Below the pieces are notes generated by a model that was not told where the DNA came from, did not search any database, and saw only the letters and a list, made by a program, of their open reading frames with translations. A stretch of 64,000 bases of DNA, taken from the NCBI GenBank assembly GCA_945900755.1, contig CAMDKS010000008.1, positions 31,130-95,129 of the forward strand, written 5' to 3'. Origin of the DNA: Bdellovibrio sp. ZAP7. GTDB taxonomy: Bacteria; Bdellovibrionota_B; Oligoflexia; Oligoflexales; RGVZ01. Below are positions 26,844 to 34,548 of this stretch, piece after piece. Positions within the stretch are counted from its first letter, which is position 1. Each line of letters starts with the position of its first letter. A program made the translations under genes and the position numbers.

Positions 26844-27335
26844 ATGCGCTTTAACTTATTGATGATTATAGCAGTACTTTCCGTCCAGACCGTCTCCACT
26901 CCCCGGGTGGTTGCAAGCAATTTTCAAGAAGTCTATACAGCGGCCAAAAATATTTTGTCTGGAAAAAAATTCAAGAATGAAGAAGGCACGATACTATCCT
27001 TTGGCGAAGTTCAGTTGATCGCTGGATCTGCCGCAGCTTTTCTTCCTGTCACCATCGAATCGGTAGATGGCAATAAACTAAGCCATTTGGAATTTATCGA
27101 CAGAGACGGCGTTCAAATTCGCATGAGCAAAATTGTTCAAGCTCAGGTTGAAAACACATTTGCTATAACTGTTTCCGCGCCATACAATGTTTTGAGCATT
27201 CGTCCGCTTGACACAGATAACGTGGAATTCCTAAGCCGTGACTGCGTCTACAAAAAGAATGAGGACATTCATGTCTGCTATATCAAAACAAAAGTTGGCG
27301 GCGAAGTGTACTCTAGCGTTTACACAGAATTCTAA
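26844..27335 (+). CDS. uncharacterised secreted protein
   Basis: The 163-residue product has a signal peptide (LLMIIAVLSVQTVSTPRVVASN) and a mature domain of about 140 residues, probably beta rich, with two cysteines (SRDCVYKK, HVCYIKT) near the C-terminus that could form a disulfide. No family is recognised. Its 3' end overlaps the preferred start of the HAD hydrolase gene by 65 bases, suggesting a shared transcript. Confidence 0.65.
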   Translation: MRFNLLMIIAVLSVQTVSTPRVVASNFQEVYTAAKNILSGKKFKNEEGTILSFGEVQLIAGSAAAFLPVTIESVDGNKLSHLEFIDRDGVQIRMSKIVQAQVENTFAITVSAPYNVLSIRPLDTDNVEFLSRDCVYKKNEDIHVCYIKTKVGGEVYSSVYTEF

Positions 27336-27966
27336 TATCGTGATTTGTCCAACACCTTGCGTGCTCGTTTTTGATCTCGGCAAAGTGCTCATTGATTTTG
27401 ATCTTAATCGTGCGGTCGAGCAAGTGTCCAAAGCAGCTGACCTACCAGCTCATTTAGTCAAAAAATTTCTGTTCGATGATGGCCTTGAATATCAATTTGA
27501 GGCGGGAGCCTTTGATTTTTTGACGTTGCACAAACGGTTTGAAGCCCACTTCAATCTGAGCATTAGTCGCGAAGTACTGGCCTTTGCTGCGTCCGATGTG
27601 TTTACACCAATGCCTGCAAGCATTCAATTTTTGCAAGTACTTCGCCAAAAATACAAAGCTAAAATCCCCTTCGTTTTGCTTTCGAATACCAATGAAATTC
27701 ATTGGGACTACATTGAAAAAAACTGGCAGGTCTCCCAGTGGTTTGATCATGTGATCTTGTCGTTTAAAGTAAAATCAATGAAACCAAGTCCGGAAATATA
27801 CCAAGAAGTGGCTCGAATGACGGGGCAAGCGCCTGAGACGTGTTTTTTTGTCGACGATATTCTCGCAAATGTTGAGGGGGCTCGCCGCGAACGCCTTGAT
27901 GCTGTGCTGTTTTCTGGTGTTGATTCATTATCCCAAGATCTTTTGCGGCGGGGAATTTTTATTTAG
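27271..27966 (+). CDS. HAD-superfamily hydrolase (YihX-like)
   Basis: The protein has the four HAD motifs: VFDLGKVLIDFD (nucleophile Asp; Gly at the +2 position as in YihX and epoxide-hydrolase N-domains), VLLSNTNEIH, the Lys in SMKPSPEIYQ, and FFVDDILANVEGA. Members dephosphorylate sugar phosphates or other small phosphomonoesters; the substrate is unknown. The start is ambiguous: ATG at 27271 has a good GAGGA but overlaps the previous gene by 65 bases; GTG at 27340 lies just after that gene's stop and gives a length closer to YihX, but lacks a site. I list the former. Confidence 0.88.
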   Translation: MSAISKQKLAAKCTLAFTQNSNIVICPTPCVLVFDLGKVLIDFDLNRAVEQVSKAADLPAHLVKKFLFDDGLEYQFEAGAFDFLTLHKRFEAHFNLSISREVLAFAASDVFTPMPASIQFLQVLRQKYKAKIPFVLLSNTNEIHWDYIEKNWQVSQWFDHVILSFKVKSMKPSPEIYQEVARMTGQAPETCFFVDDILANVEGARRERLDAVLFSGVDSLSQDLLRRGIFI

Positions 27967-28208
27967 CAGCGAATTAAAACTCTTCAACGAATTGGCGCTT
28001 GGATTCGTCCATTCAGCTCAGCCCTTTTTTTGACTACTCCGCCAATAGTTTTAAGGCATTAATATTATTGCTACTATTTGATTTGTTGGTTTATTGTACA
28101 ACCGACGAAGGCTACCGCCTGACTGCAACCGACTAAAATAACTACTGATTAAAATTAACCCTCAAAGTATTCGAAGTGTCACAGAGACCTTGCTACCTTA
28201 CTTATAAG

Positions 28209-28500
28209 CAATCAAGACCTCGTTATTTTTCTCCTAGAGAGTAAACCCATGAACTTGATTGTGCCTGTTGTACCCACAATAGGAAGCGGATCTTTGTCAT
28301 TTTAGATTTCGATTAAACCAAAGTGAGGCGAGGCTTCTTTGCTCAATTGCCGCTTCCTGTGCTCCATTAGGAGGACCCCTCCAATTTGCCTCTGGCTTTC
28401 CAGAGGCGTCACAGCCGATGACTTCTCACTTTGCGAAATTTAGGATGATGCCCCAGTAGCCGGGGCCGGTGACCTCCAGATTAGTGGATGCACCGGCTCT
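28209..28500. ncRNA. candidate structured RNA of unknown class
   Basis: Several perfect stems fall within 300 bases. AATCAAG (28209) pairs with CTTGATT (28254). AGGAAGCGG (28281) pairs with CCGCTTCCT (28350). CAAAGTGAG (near 28319) pairs with CTCACTTTG (near 28425). GGAGG-ACC-CCTCC lies at 28370, CCTCTGG-CTTT-CCAGAGG near 28389, GCCCC-AGTAGCC-GGGGC near 28450, and GCCGGTG ... CACCGGC closes an inner hairpin at 28466-28497. I tested it by eye against RNase P RNA, tmRNA, 6S, SRP RNA and the c-di-GMP and cobalamin riboswitches without a convincing match. The strand is undetermined; it lies upstream of the plus-strand globin gene. Confidence 0.4.
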
Positions 28501-28653
28501 TCCTCCCTCTGAAATCAGGCTCCTTTAACCAAAAGCTGCCAAAAAATGCTTTGAAATATAACAGGAATTGCCCAAGCGGCGGCCGCAAGGTTGCGGTAAC
28601 GCATTGAAATTAATCATTAAAAATAATTATTTTGATTATTTAACAACCTCGCC

Positions 28654-28680
28654 TCAAGTCTTTTTGTAGCCCTCCGAAGC
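28654..28680 (+). promoter_or_regulatory. possible sigma-28 (FliA-type) promoter of the globin gene
   Basis: TCAAGTCT, 11 bases, TCCGAAGC. The spacing is exact and the CCGA core and AAGT core are kept, but the rest of the downstream element differs from GCCGATAA. It would give a leader of about 24 bases. This is the weakest of the six sites. Confidence 0.35.
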
Positions 28681-28709
28681 CATCTAGGATGTTTTGATAG
28701 GAGGCCATC

Positions 28710-29207
28710 ATGACAAATTCATTCTTAGAAGATACCGTACTCACAGATAGCCTGACAGCCGAGTCTAATCGCGGGAAATCGCTGTTTGAACGCTTTGGCG
28801 GCAGGGCAACTCTTGAACGCGTTCACATTATCTTCTACGACAAGCTTTATGCGCACCCGTGGCTGAGCTCATTTTTTATCGGCATCAATCAAAAGCTTAT
28901 TGAAAACCAACAATCAGATTTCTTTTCACAGCTAACGGGTGGACCGAAAAACTATAGCGGCCGAATGCCGCAGCATGCTCATGCCCATATTTTTATTTCC
29001 GAAGAGCTTTTTCTCGTACGACACGAACTATTAAAGGAATCTCTCATCGAAGGCCGAGTGACGTCACCCGAGCTAGAAGAATGGTTAAAAATAGACATGG
29101 CATTCAAAAGAGTACTATCCAAACAATCACCTCGTGACTGCCAAAAGCGTTATGTCGACGAAGATATCGCGGTGATCCCTGATCCACATTCCCGCAAGGC
29201 CTCATAG
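28710..29207 (+). CDS. truncated haemoglobin-like globin
   Basis: The 165-residue protein has the 2-on-2 globin pattern: SLFERFGGRATLERVHIIFYDKLYAHPWLSSFF at the N-terminus, LIENQQSDFFSQLTGGPKNYSG in the middle, and the proximal-His region QHAHAHIFISEELFLVRHELL. Truncated globins bind O2 or NO and serve in NO detoxification or gas sensing. The last 35 residues (after FKRVLSK) extend beyond the usual fold. The gene is monocistronic, with AGGAGG ahead of the ATG, downstream of the structured region and a weak sigma-28-like promoter. Confidence 0.88.
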   Translation: MTNSFLEDTVLTDSLTAESNRGKSLFERFGGRATLERVHIIFYDKLYAHPWLSSFFIGINQKLIENQQSDFFSQLTGGPKNYSGRMPQHAHAHIFISEELFLVRHELLKESLIEGRVTSPELEEWLKIDMAFKRVLSKQSPRDCQKRYVDEDIAVIPDPHSRKAS

Positions 29208-29380
29208 GGCGTTGGGGATGTTAACAGCCAGTGCTGGAAAAAGATTGGAGTTTCGACTACATGCAACTGAATTCTAACCTTAACCTCAGAATTTCAGCAA
29301 CAAACGAAGTTTTTTGACATGCTCATCCATAAAGCGACTCGTACGAGAGAGAAATAAAATCGTTGTTACAGGTCCTGAAT

Positions 29381-29980
29381 TTACGCAGCTCGTCCCGCCG
29401 TGGCAAAACGAATTAGGCGCTCAAACTCGCCTGTATCTGCTTGACGCAGCGCGGCCAGGTACTCCTTCCTATCAATAGAATCACCGACCAAGGTGTCTCG
29501 GGCGCCCCAAGAAAGAGGTGGTTGTTTTAGGTATTCGAGATACATGTCGGCCGTTAGACGACTTACCCGACCATTGCCGTTTGGGAATGGATGAATAGAG
29601 ACAAGACGGTGATGAAACCTGATAGCTGTCTCAATCGGTTGAAACGTTTTGTGCTGTTCCCAGTAGATTACGTCATCACATAATTTCTTAAGTTCTTCGG
29701 GAATCTCGTGCCAAGACACGCCAAAGTTTGTTTCGTGTTGTCGAAATTTCCCTGCCCACCTCCACGTTAGATCAAACATCTTCTTATGAAGAAACTTGAT
29801 ACCTTCTATACTAACAAGTTCACGCTTCAGCTTTCGACTCTTGCTCGCCCAAACTACTGCAATTTGAATATTGGTTTGTTCGAACTCGTTAAGTTCGCTT
29901 TGAAGTGTGAGACGTGGGATCAAACCTTTGGCAGCATCTGGATTTAAAGGAGTTACTCCTTCAGGATACTTAATCTCCAT
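29381..29980 (-). CDS. Fic-domain protein, mobile mystery protein B
   Basis: The 199-residue protein matches the 'mobile mystery protein B' group, a small Fic family. The Fic core is HPFPNGNGRVSRLTADMYL, with the catalytic His and the phosphate-binding GNGR, but Asn replaces the Asp/Glu that normally coordinates Mg2+ (HPFx[D/E]GNGRxxR). The WRWAGKFRQHETNFGV segment before it is also typical. Fic enzymes transfer AMP from ATP to target proteins. It starts directly at the end of the HTH partner gene, and the two form a toxin-antitoxin-like pair known from mobile and plasmid contexts. Confidence 0.88.
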   Translation of the reverse strand: MEIKYPEGVTPLNPDAAKGLIPRLTLQSELNEFEQTNIQIAVVWASKSRKLKRELVSIEGIKFLHKKMFDLTWRWAGKFRQHETNFGVSWHEIPEELKKLCDDVIYWEQHKTFQPIETAIRFHHRLVSIHPFPNGNGRVSRLTADMYLEYLKQPPLSWGARDTLVGDSIDRKEYLAALRQADTGEFERLIRFATAGRAA

Positions 29981-30463
29981 CTAGTCGGCTTCCCAAAGGC
30001 GCTTATCGAGATTGCCAAGTAGATCATTAGCGAGTTCACGAATTTGTTGTTCACGTTCTTTTTTTGCAATGGATTGATCTTCCAGCGCCATGGTCCGCGA
30101 GACTTTATTAACAAATTTCGTTGCAGCTTTGAGAGCCCTTTCTAGCAAAACACCCTCAAGCCCATCGGGGTGATTTGGTATGACAGCATAGACAACACGG
30201 CAATTCACTGCTTCGGCCAAACGCCGTAACGTAGCTAACTCGATCGTTTGCTTTTCTTCGCTGGCTTCTAGCTTTTGAAACGCCTGTCTGCTGATGCCCA
30301 GCAACTTCGCAAACTGCGTCGAAGACAACCCGAGCGCTTCACGGATGTCCCGTATCCAGCCACTGCTAGGAAAGGACTTACTAGTCAGAGGCTTGAGCTG
30401 AGAATACAGGGATTCAAGCTGTCGCCTCCTGAGTTTCTTTCCCTTGTTTTTTCGTATATCCAT
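29981..30463 (-). CDS. HTH protein, mobile mystery protein A
   Basis: The product (160 residues from the ATG at 30463) contains an XRE-type helix-turn-helix: IREALGLSSTQFAKLLGISRQAFQKLEAS. The following TIELATLRRLAEAVNCRVVYAVIP is the characteristic tail of mobile mystery protein A. It is the partner of the Fic protein immediately downstream (stop and start adjoin) and presumably represses the pair. I prefer the inner ATG (MDIRKNKGKKLRRRQLESL); the ORF-track start adds nine residues overlapping a likely operator. Confidence 0.88.
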   Translation of the reverse strand: MDIRKNKGKKLRRRQLESLYSQLKPLTSKSFPSSGWIRDIREALGLSSTQFAKLLGISRQAFQKLEASEEKQTIELATLRRLAEAVNCRVVYAVIPNHPDGLEGVLLERALKAATKFVNKVSRTMALEDQSIAKKEREQQIRELANDLLGNLDKRLWEAD

Positions 30464-30484
30464 AACACAATCGTAACCTTTATG

Positions 30485-30498
30485 TTGCATAAATGCAA
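30485..30498. promoter_or_regulatory. candidate operator of the mobile mystery A/B pair
   Basis: TTGCA-TAAA-TGCAA is a perfect inverted repeat about 20 bases upstream of the HTH gene start. HTH partners of such pairs usually autoregulate, so this is a reasonable but untested operator. Confidence 0.35.
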
Positions 30499-30731
30499 TA
30501 CTTTAGCATCCTATAGAATGCTATTTTACTTAAATACGCAACATATAGGTTGCCATTGTGGCACGGCTAGGACACAAAAACCATGAGTACTAGCCATTTT
30601 TACAAACTGGGCATCCCAAAATCTACGCTAAAACAGTGGAAAATTTGCGGACCGTTAGACTATTTTTCAATTTCAGAATTGGATTTAACCGTAACACCAA
30701 GGTTCAATCAAGTCGATTTGTATCTAAAATC

Positions 30732-31301
30732 CTATATCTTTAGCATTTGAAAGGCCATTACACCCAAGACTAGGGCCCCAAACAACGTAACCACCGGGCC
30801 AAATTTCTTGGACAGTTTTCTCGCCAAATAAAGCCCTGCGATCGTGGAAATAAAAGCCCATACTCCAATCGAAATGATAAAGGGGAGTATGGGCTTACTG
30901 GTAATCCCCAACCCAATTCCAACTCCAAAAGCGTCTAAGCTTGTGGCAAATGAGACGAGTAGAATTTTCGAAAAACTATGAAACTCCAATTTCGGTTCAT
31001 TTGAAGCGTCTGTTTTATTTTTCCCAAAAAGATCTTGATAGCCTTCGTAGGCCATGTGCAACGACACGCCCGCCAGTAGAGTAAATGCAATCCAATGATC
31101 TATGGCAGCAAACTTACTGACGACATGGGTTCCGAGCAAAGTGCCAAGCAACGCCACCACGGCCTCCGCTCCGCCAGAGGAGGCTGCAAATTTAAGTGCA
31201 TCTTTTTGAGAAAAGGGCTTCATTCCCATGGCTACTGCCGCAGAGAATGAATCCGCACTTAACAGCAGACCAATGCTACAAACTTCCAAAAAAAACATCA
31301 T
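30732..31301 (-). CDS. mntP: manganese efflux pump MntP
   Basis: The 189-residue integral membrane protein has six hydrophobic segments and two internally similar halves with the MntP signatures: LLSADSFSAAVAMGM in the first half and FATSLDAFGVGIGLG in the second, both with the conserved membrane-embedded Asp. It exports Mn2+. I start it at the ATG at 31301, six bases after a perfect AGGAGG; the ORF-track start lies upstream of and includes this site. The tRNA-Ala gene lies just upstream on the same strand. I see no yybP-ykoY riboswitch in the short gap. Confidence 0.9.
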   Translation of the reverse strand: MMFFLEVCSIGLLLSADSFSAAVAMGMKPFSQKDALKFAASSGGAEAVVALLGTLLGTHVVSKFAAIDHWIAFTLLAGVSLHMAYEGYQDLFGKNKTDASNEPKLEFHSFSKILLVSFATSLDAFGVGIGLGITSKPILPFIISIGVWAFISTIAGLYLARKLSKKFGPVVTLFGALVLGVMAFQMLKI

Positions 31302-31387
31302 TTGCCGCCTCCTGAGCAATTACAAAAGTATCGTAAAACAAAAAACCTTCCAGATATCCATTACAGAAATCGGAAGGAATTATGTGT

Positions 31388-31463
31388 TGGTGGACGCTAG
31401 GAGAGTCGAACTCCTGACCCCCAGAATGCAAATCTGGTGCTCTACCAGCTGAGCTAAGCGCCC
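31388..31463 (-). tRNA. tRNA-Ala (anticodon UGC), CCA encoded
   Basis: The minus-strand sequence folds into a full cloverleaf. Acceptor GGGCGCT pairs with AGCGTCC, including the G3-U70 pair that marks alanine tRNAs. The D arm is GCTC-AGCTGGTA-GAGC, the anticodon arm CCAGA-TTTGCAT-TCTGG, and the T arm AGGAG-TTCGACT-CTCCT. The discriminator A and CCA are encoded. The anticodon UGC reads GCN codons. Confidence 0.97.
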
Positions 31464-31662
31464 TCTTTCGAGAGGTCGCTACTGTGCCCAAAACAATTGT
31501 GCTTGGCAAGGATAAATTGTCCATATTTTGCAAAATTGTAGAAAAATTTTTTGGAACAATCCCAAAAAACTCCCTAAAAGGAAAAATATGAATAGTATTG
31601 CTGGCTTTCGCAGAACAATGACATATTATAAAACCGTCAAAGTTCTAAATAAGGAGCAGTCA

Positions 31663-32133
31663 ATGCCTGGTTTTATCCCATTCAGCCGCGGAAGCTTTAT
31701 GCTTGATCTGGTCGCTGTCGCCATGTTCGCAATTTTACCTGCGGTTACAATTGGTTTAAATCTAGTAAAGCGCCAAAGGAACTATGGCGCCCATAAAAAA
31801 ATGATGCTCGGTATATCCATCGTTCTTGGGATCGCCGTAATTCTATTTGAAATTGAAATGCGGATGATTGGTTGGAGAGATTTGGCTGAGGCAAGCCCCT
31901 ACTACTTGACAATTCTACCGGCAATCCTTGGGGTGCATTTATTGTGCTCGATATCGACCACAATCTTGCTGAGCTCCACAGTTTGGTTTGCATGGCGAAA
32001 ATTTCCATCGCCTCCCAAGCCTAACCCACATTCAATTTTGCATAAAAGATTAGGTAAGCTTTCGGCAATAGGGCTGTTGTTGACCTCGGTGACGGGTTGG
32101 ACTTTTTATTATATGGCATTTATAGCGGTATAA
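31663..32133 (+). CDS. DUF420 family membrane protein
   Basis: The 156-residue protein has four hydrophobic segments and the DUF420 (YozB-like) pattern: the HKKMMLGISIVLGIAVILFEIEMR segment, YLTILPAILGVHLLCSISTTILL, and HKRLGKLSAIGLLLTSVTGWTFYYM. Family members often neighbour cytochrome oxidase or SCO genes, but none is adjacent here and the function is unknown. I choose the ATG at 31663 because AAGGAG lies six bases upstream; the ORF-track extension overlaps nothing recognisable. Confidence 0.8.
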   Translation: MPGFIPFSRGSFMLDLVAVAMFAILPAVTIGLNLVKRQRNYGAHKKMMLGISIVLGIAVILFEIEMRMIGWRDLAEASPYYLTILPAILGVHLLCSISTTILLSSTVWFAWRKFPSPPKPNPHSILHKRLGKLSAIGLLLTSVTGWTFYYMAFIAV

Positions 32134-32140
32134 TGGCCCG

Positions 32141-33139
32141 TTACAAGCCTAAAATATAGTTTGATAGAACCGCAATCTCATCAAGCAAATGTTTCACTTT
32201 TTGAGACGCTTCATCAAATTCAGTTTTCTTCTCTGTGCCAATCTGACTTAGTTTAAGGGTCGACATATAGGCCTTAAAATTGAGAGTACTCAGTCGGACA
32301 ATGCCCTCACGGGTTTGGGATTGCTTGATTCCATTTGAAACGGATAGGCTTAAACGGCCTTGATCAATTGGCTTGTCGAGAAAATCCATCACCCCTAATT
32401 TAACGAATTCAATGATGTTCCCTCGGTCTGCAAACCCAGAAACGAATATAACCGGAACTTTTTCGTCGTGTTTCCTGACTTCCGTTACGAACTCAAGCCC
32501 ATTTAAATTAGGCATCCGCAAATCTGTGACAATCAAATGGGGCTTGTGTTTTTTTACTTGCTCGACAGCCTGAAGGCCATCGGCCGCTGTCACAATCGTA
32601 AACTTTGAGTTTATAGATTGGATCAAATCCACGACGATTTCCAGAATGTCTTCATCGTCATCACAAGCCAAGACCGTGGGTTGAGTGGCAGAGCTCAGTT
32701 GGACATGGCTGGATCGCGCTGGAGTCGAATTCGGTTTTTGGGGCGAAGGAGTGGCTGCGGCTTTGTTTGCTGCCGGCGATGCTGCTGCTGAGGCGGCTGG
32801 CGGCACTGGTGCAGCAGGCTCGTCGTCATCGAAAAATCCAAAAGCGGGGCCGTCCCATTTTTCTTTGACATTGGCTCCAATGCATTCTGTTAGTAGGCCG
32901 GAAATATGAGTGACATCCAAATCGGCGTCAAAATCATCGTTAAGTGCAGCAATGAATTTCTGAAGTGTGTCGTTACTTTGCAGCAGAATGTCCACCACAT
33001 GGGGTGTGGCCTCTACTTTGTCCTCCCGAAGCAAGTTTAACAGCGTTTCAAACGTGTGGGCAAAGGCTCCTAAGGGCATAAATCCCGCGGCAAACGACGA
33101 CCCCTTCACCGTATGGGCGAGCCTGAAAATATGATCCAT
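32141..33139 (-). CDS. 3' part of an interrupted Hpt-receiver protein of the che operon
   Basis: The 332-residue frame begins inside an Hpt domain. MDHIFRLAHTVKGSSFAAGF holds the phosphoacceptor His, but the first helix is missing and is encoded upstream, in the same frame, before a TAA (see next entry). An Ala/Pro-rich linker follows, then a receiver (VLACDDDEDI, HLIVTDLRMPNLNGLEF, VMDFLDKPID) and a helical tail. A ribosome site (AAGGA, four bases before the ATG at 33139) could allow re-initiation just after the stop. It is the last gene of the che operon. It may act as a phosphate sink if a split Hpt can assemble. Confidence 0.8.
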   Translation of the reverse strand: MDHIFRLAHTVKGSSFAAGFMPLGAFAHTFETLLNLLREDKVEATPHVVDILLQSNDTLQKFIAALNDDFDADLDVTHISGLLTECIGANVKEKWDGPAFGFFDDDEPAAPVPPAASAAASPAANKAAATPSPQKPNSTPARSSHVQLSSATQPTVLACDDDEDILEIVVDLIQSINSKFTIVTAADGLQAVEQVKKHKPHLIVTDLRMPNLNGLEFVTEVRKHDEKVPVIFVSGFADRGNIIEFVKLGVMDFLDKPIDQGRLSLSVSNGIKQSQTREGIVRLSTLNFKAYMSTLKLSQIGTEKKTEFDEASQKVKHLLDEIAVLSNYILGL

Positions 33140-33151
33140 GGTTCCTTTATC

Positions 33152-33256
33152 TTAGGGATCTCTCTCTAGATCGAGAAATTTGCTTTCAACCTCTTCTAAC
33201 ATTTCAGCGGCTTCAATCAAGAATTCACGCTTTATGCCGTCATCAAAATTTTCCAC
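33152..33256 (-). pseudogene. 5' fragment of the Hpt-receiver gene, ended by an in-frame TAA
   Basis: A GTG at 33256 with GGAGG six bases upstream starts a frame coding 34 residues (VENFDDGIKREFLIEAAEML ... LERDP). This is the expected first helix of the Hpt domain. A TAA at 33154-33152 then stops it; five codons later the same frame continues with MDHIFRLAHTVKG. Restoring one sense codon would give a normal Hpt domain, so this reads as a recent nonsense mutation, a sequencing error, or a split gene. Confidence 0.75.
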
Positions 33257-33301
33257 GAGTGCCCTCCAGTTAAGTTTCGAACTTAATGCAAAATTCCAAA
33301 G

Positions 33302-34156
33302 TCACTTTCCAGGCTTCTTTTGGTACATTGCTCCGCGCTCAAATTGCCTCAATTCAAAGGCGTCACTCAGTCCTGTCAAGCTTTCGGCCGCACCCATCAC
33401 CAGAAAGCCGTTGGGTACGATTTTGTCCGCAATTTTTTGAATGATTTTGATTTTGTTTTCGACGTTTTGATAAATCAACACGTTTCGGCACAGAACTAAG
33501 TCAAAGGGCTTTAAGGCGCTAAAGTCTTCAACCAGATTCTGCTGTTTAAATGTTATGTTTTTCTTCAATTCTTCATTCACCATCCAACCAGGGCTGTGAC
33601 TTCCTGAGGCTTCACCCTTCGACTCGTTGTGAAAATGCCGGACTAACATGGTTGCCGGTAGTCCTCTTTGAACCTCTAGCTGGCTATACCGTCCAGCCTT
33701 AGCCTGGTCGAGGACTCGCTCTGAAAAATCTGTGGCCAAATAGGTAAAAGATCTTTTTGGATTAAGGCGCTGCCAGACGTTTAGCAGCATGGCTAGACTA
33801 TACACCTCTTGACCTGTGCTGGTGGCGCAAGTCCAAATTCGAAGCGGTGGCGGATTATCACCAGAAAATTCAGCACTGCCAAGAATCTTTTCATCGATGA
33901 ACTTAAAGATGCTGGGATCACGAAAAAACGAAGTCTCATTATTGGTGGCTAAATCTAGCAACAGCATTCGCATCTGGCCGAAGATCCCCGGCTGTGCCTT
34001 TTGCCATAATTCTTCCACATTTGAAAAATTCATCTGTGTAGCGATATCTTCGAGACGTTTGATTAATTGATAGTAGTTGTCCTTCACGTAAATAATACCG
34101 AGTTTTGCCTCGATAAAATCGGCGAAAAATTTCAATTGAGAATCTGATAGGGCCAT
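33302..34156 (-). CDS. cheR: chemotaxis protein methyltransferase CheR
   Basis: The 284-residue enzyme methylates glutamates of chemoreceptors using SAM. It has an N-terminal helical CheR domain (about 1-80) and a SAM-binding domain with ETSFFRD, RIWTCATSTGQEVYSLAM, YLATDFSERVLDQA and FDLVLCRNVLIYQN. The last is the diagnostic CRNVLIYF-type motif. The SAM loop STGQE is a slight variant of STGEE. It follows cheY by one base. Confidence 0.94.
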   Translation of the reverse strand: MALSDSQLKFFADFIEAKLGIIYVKDNYYQLIKRLEDIATQMNFSNVEELWQKAQPGIFGQMRMLLLDLATNNETSFFRDPSIFKFIDEKILGSAEFSGDNPPPLRIWTCATSTGQEVYSLAMLLNVWQRLNPKRSFTYLATDFSERVLDQAKAGRYSQLEVQRGLPATMLVRHFHNESKGEASGSHSPGWMVNEELKKNITFKQQNLVEDFSALKPFDLVLCRNVLIYQNVENKIKIIQKIADKIVPNGFLVMGAAESLTGLSDAFELRQFERGAMYQKKPGK

Positions 34157-34157
34157 A

Positions 34158-34535
34158 CTATTTCACCTCATGGCCGAGAACTTGAGACATCTTGTCGAAT
34201 AAGATGTCCTTAGTAAATGGCTTCATGATGTACTCACTTGCTCCCGCCTGGAGCATTTTTGTGATGTCATTCATGTCATTTTTGGACGTCACCATGATCA
34301 CCGCAATGTCCGCGCTATTCTGCCGAATCTCAGCCATAGTTTGGAGCCCATTTTTCACGGGCATTTCCCAGTCAAGAAGCACCATGTCGAAGCCCTTAAA
34401 GCCGACCGCTGTCAGTGCGTCTATGGCCTGTTGACCGTCAAAAACATGTACCAGCTCATGAGCCGACCCCCCAAAGAGTGAGCGCAGGTAAGCGTGAACG
34501 GATTTTGTATCATCGACACATAGAATTTTCATCAT
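34158..34535 (-). CDS. cheY: single-domain response regulator (CheY-like)
   Basis: A 125-residue receiver: acidic pair in CVDDTKSVH, phospho-Asp in MVLLDWEMPVKNGL, Thr/Ser in IMVTSKNDMN and Lys in YIMKPFTKD. Its place between cheB/X and cheR makes it the likely motor-binding or adaptation output of CheA1. Two ATG codons stand in tandem (34535 and 34532); GGAGG fits the second better by spacing. Confidence 0.92.
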   Translation of the reverse strand: MMKILCVDDTKSVHAYLRSLFGGSAHELVHVFDGQQAIDALTAVGFKGFDMVLLDWEMPVKNGLQTMAEIRQNSADIAVIMVTSKNDMNDITKMLQAGASEYIMKPFTKDILFDKMSQVLGHEVK

Positions 34536-34548
34536 GGACCTCCATAAA

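Larger units (their letters stand above)
27967..28709. other. 743-base region without a gene, strongly structured in its middle
   Basis: No reading frame of substance is present on either strand. The central part (28209-28500) is rich in perfect stems and listed separately as a possible RNA. The right end holds CCGCAAGGTTGCGG (a hairpin near 28580) and a weak sigma-28-like promoter before the globin gene. Confidence 0.6.

Noticed and set aside
28440-28510. On the minus strand GAGGAAGAGCCGGTGCATCC recalls RNase P RNA or a cobalamin riboswitch
   Set aside because: The rest of the conserved cores of both RNAs is missing and the order of stems does not fit.
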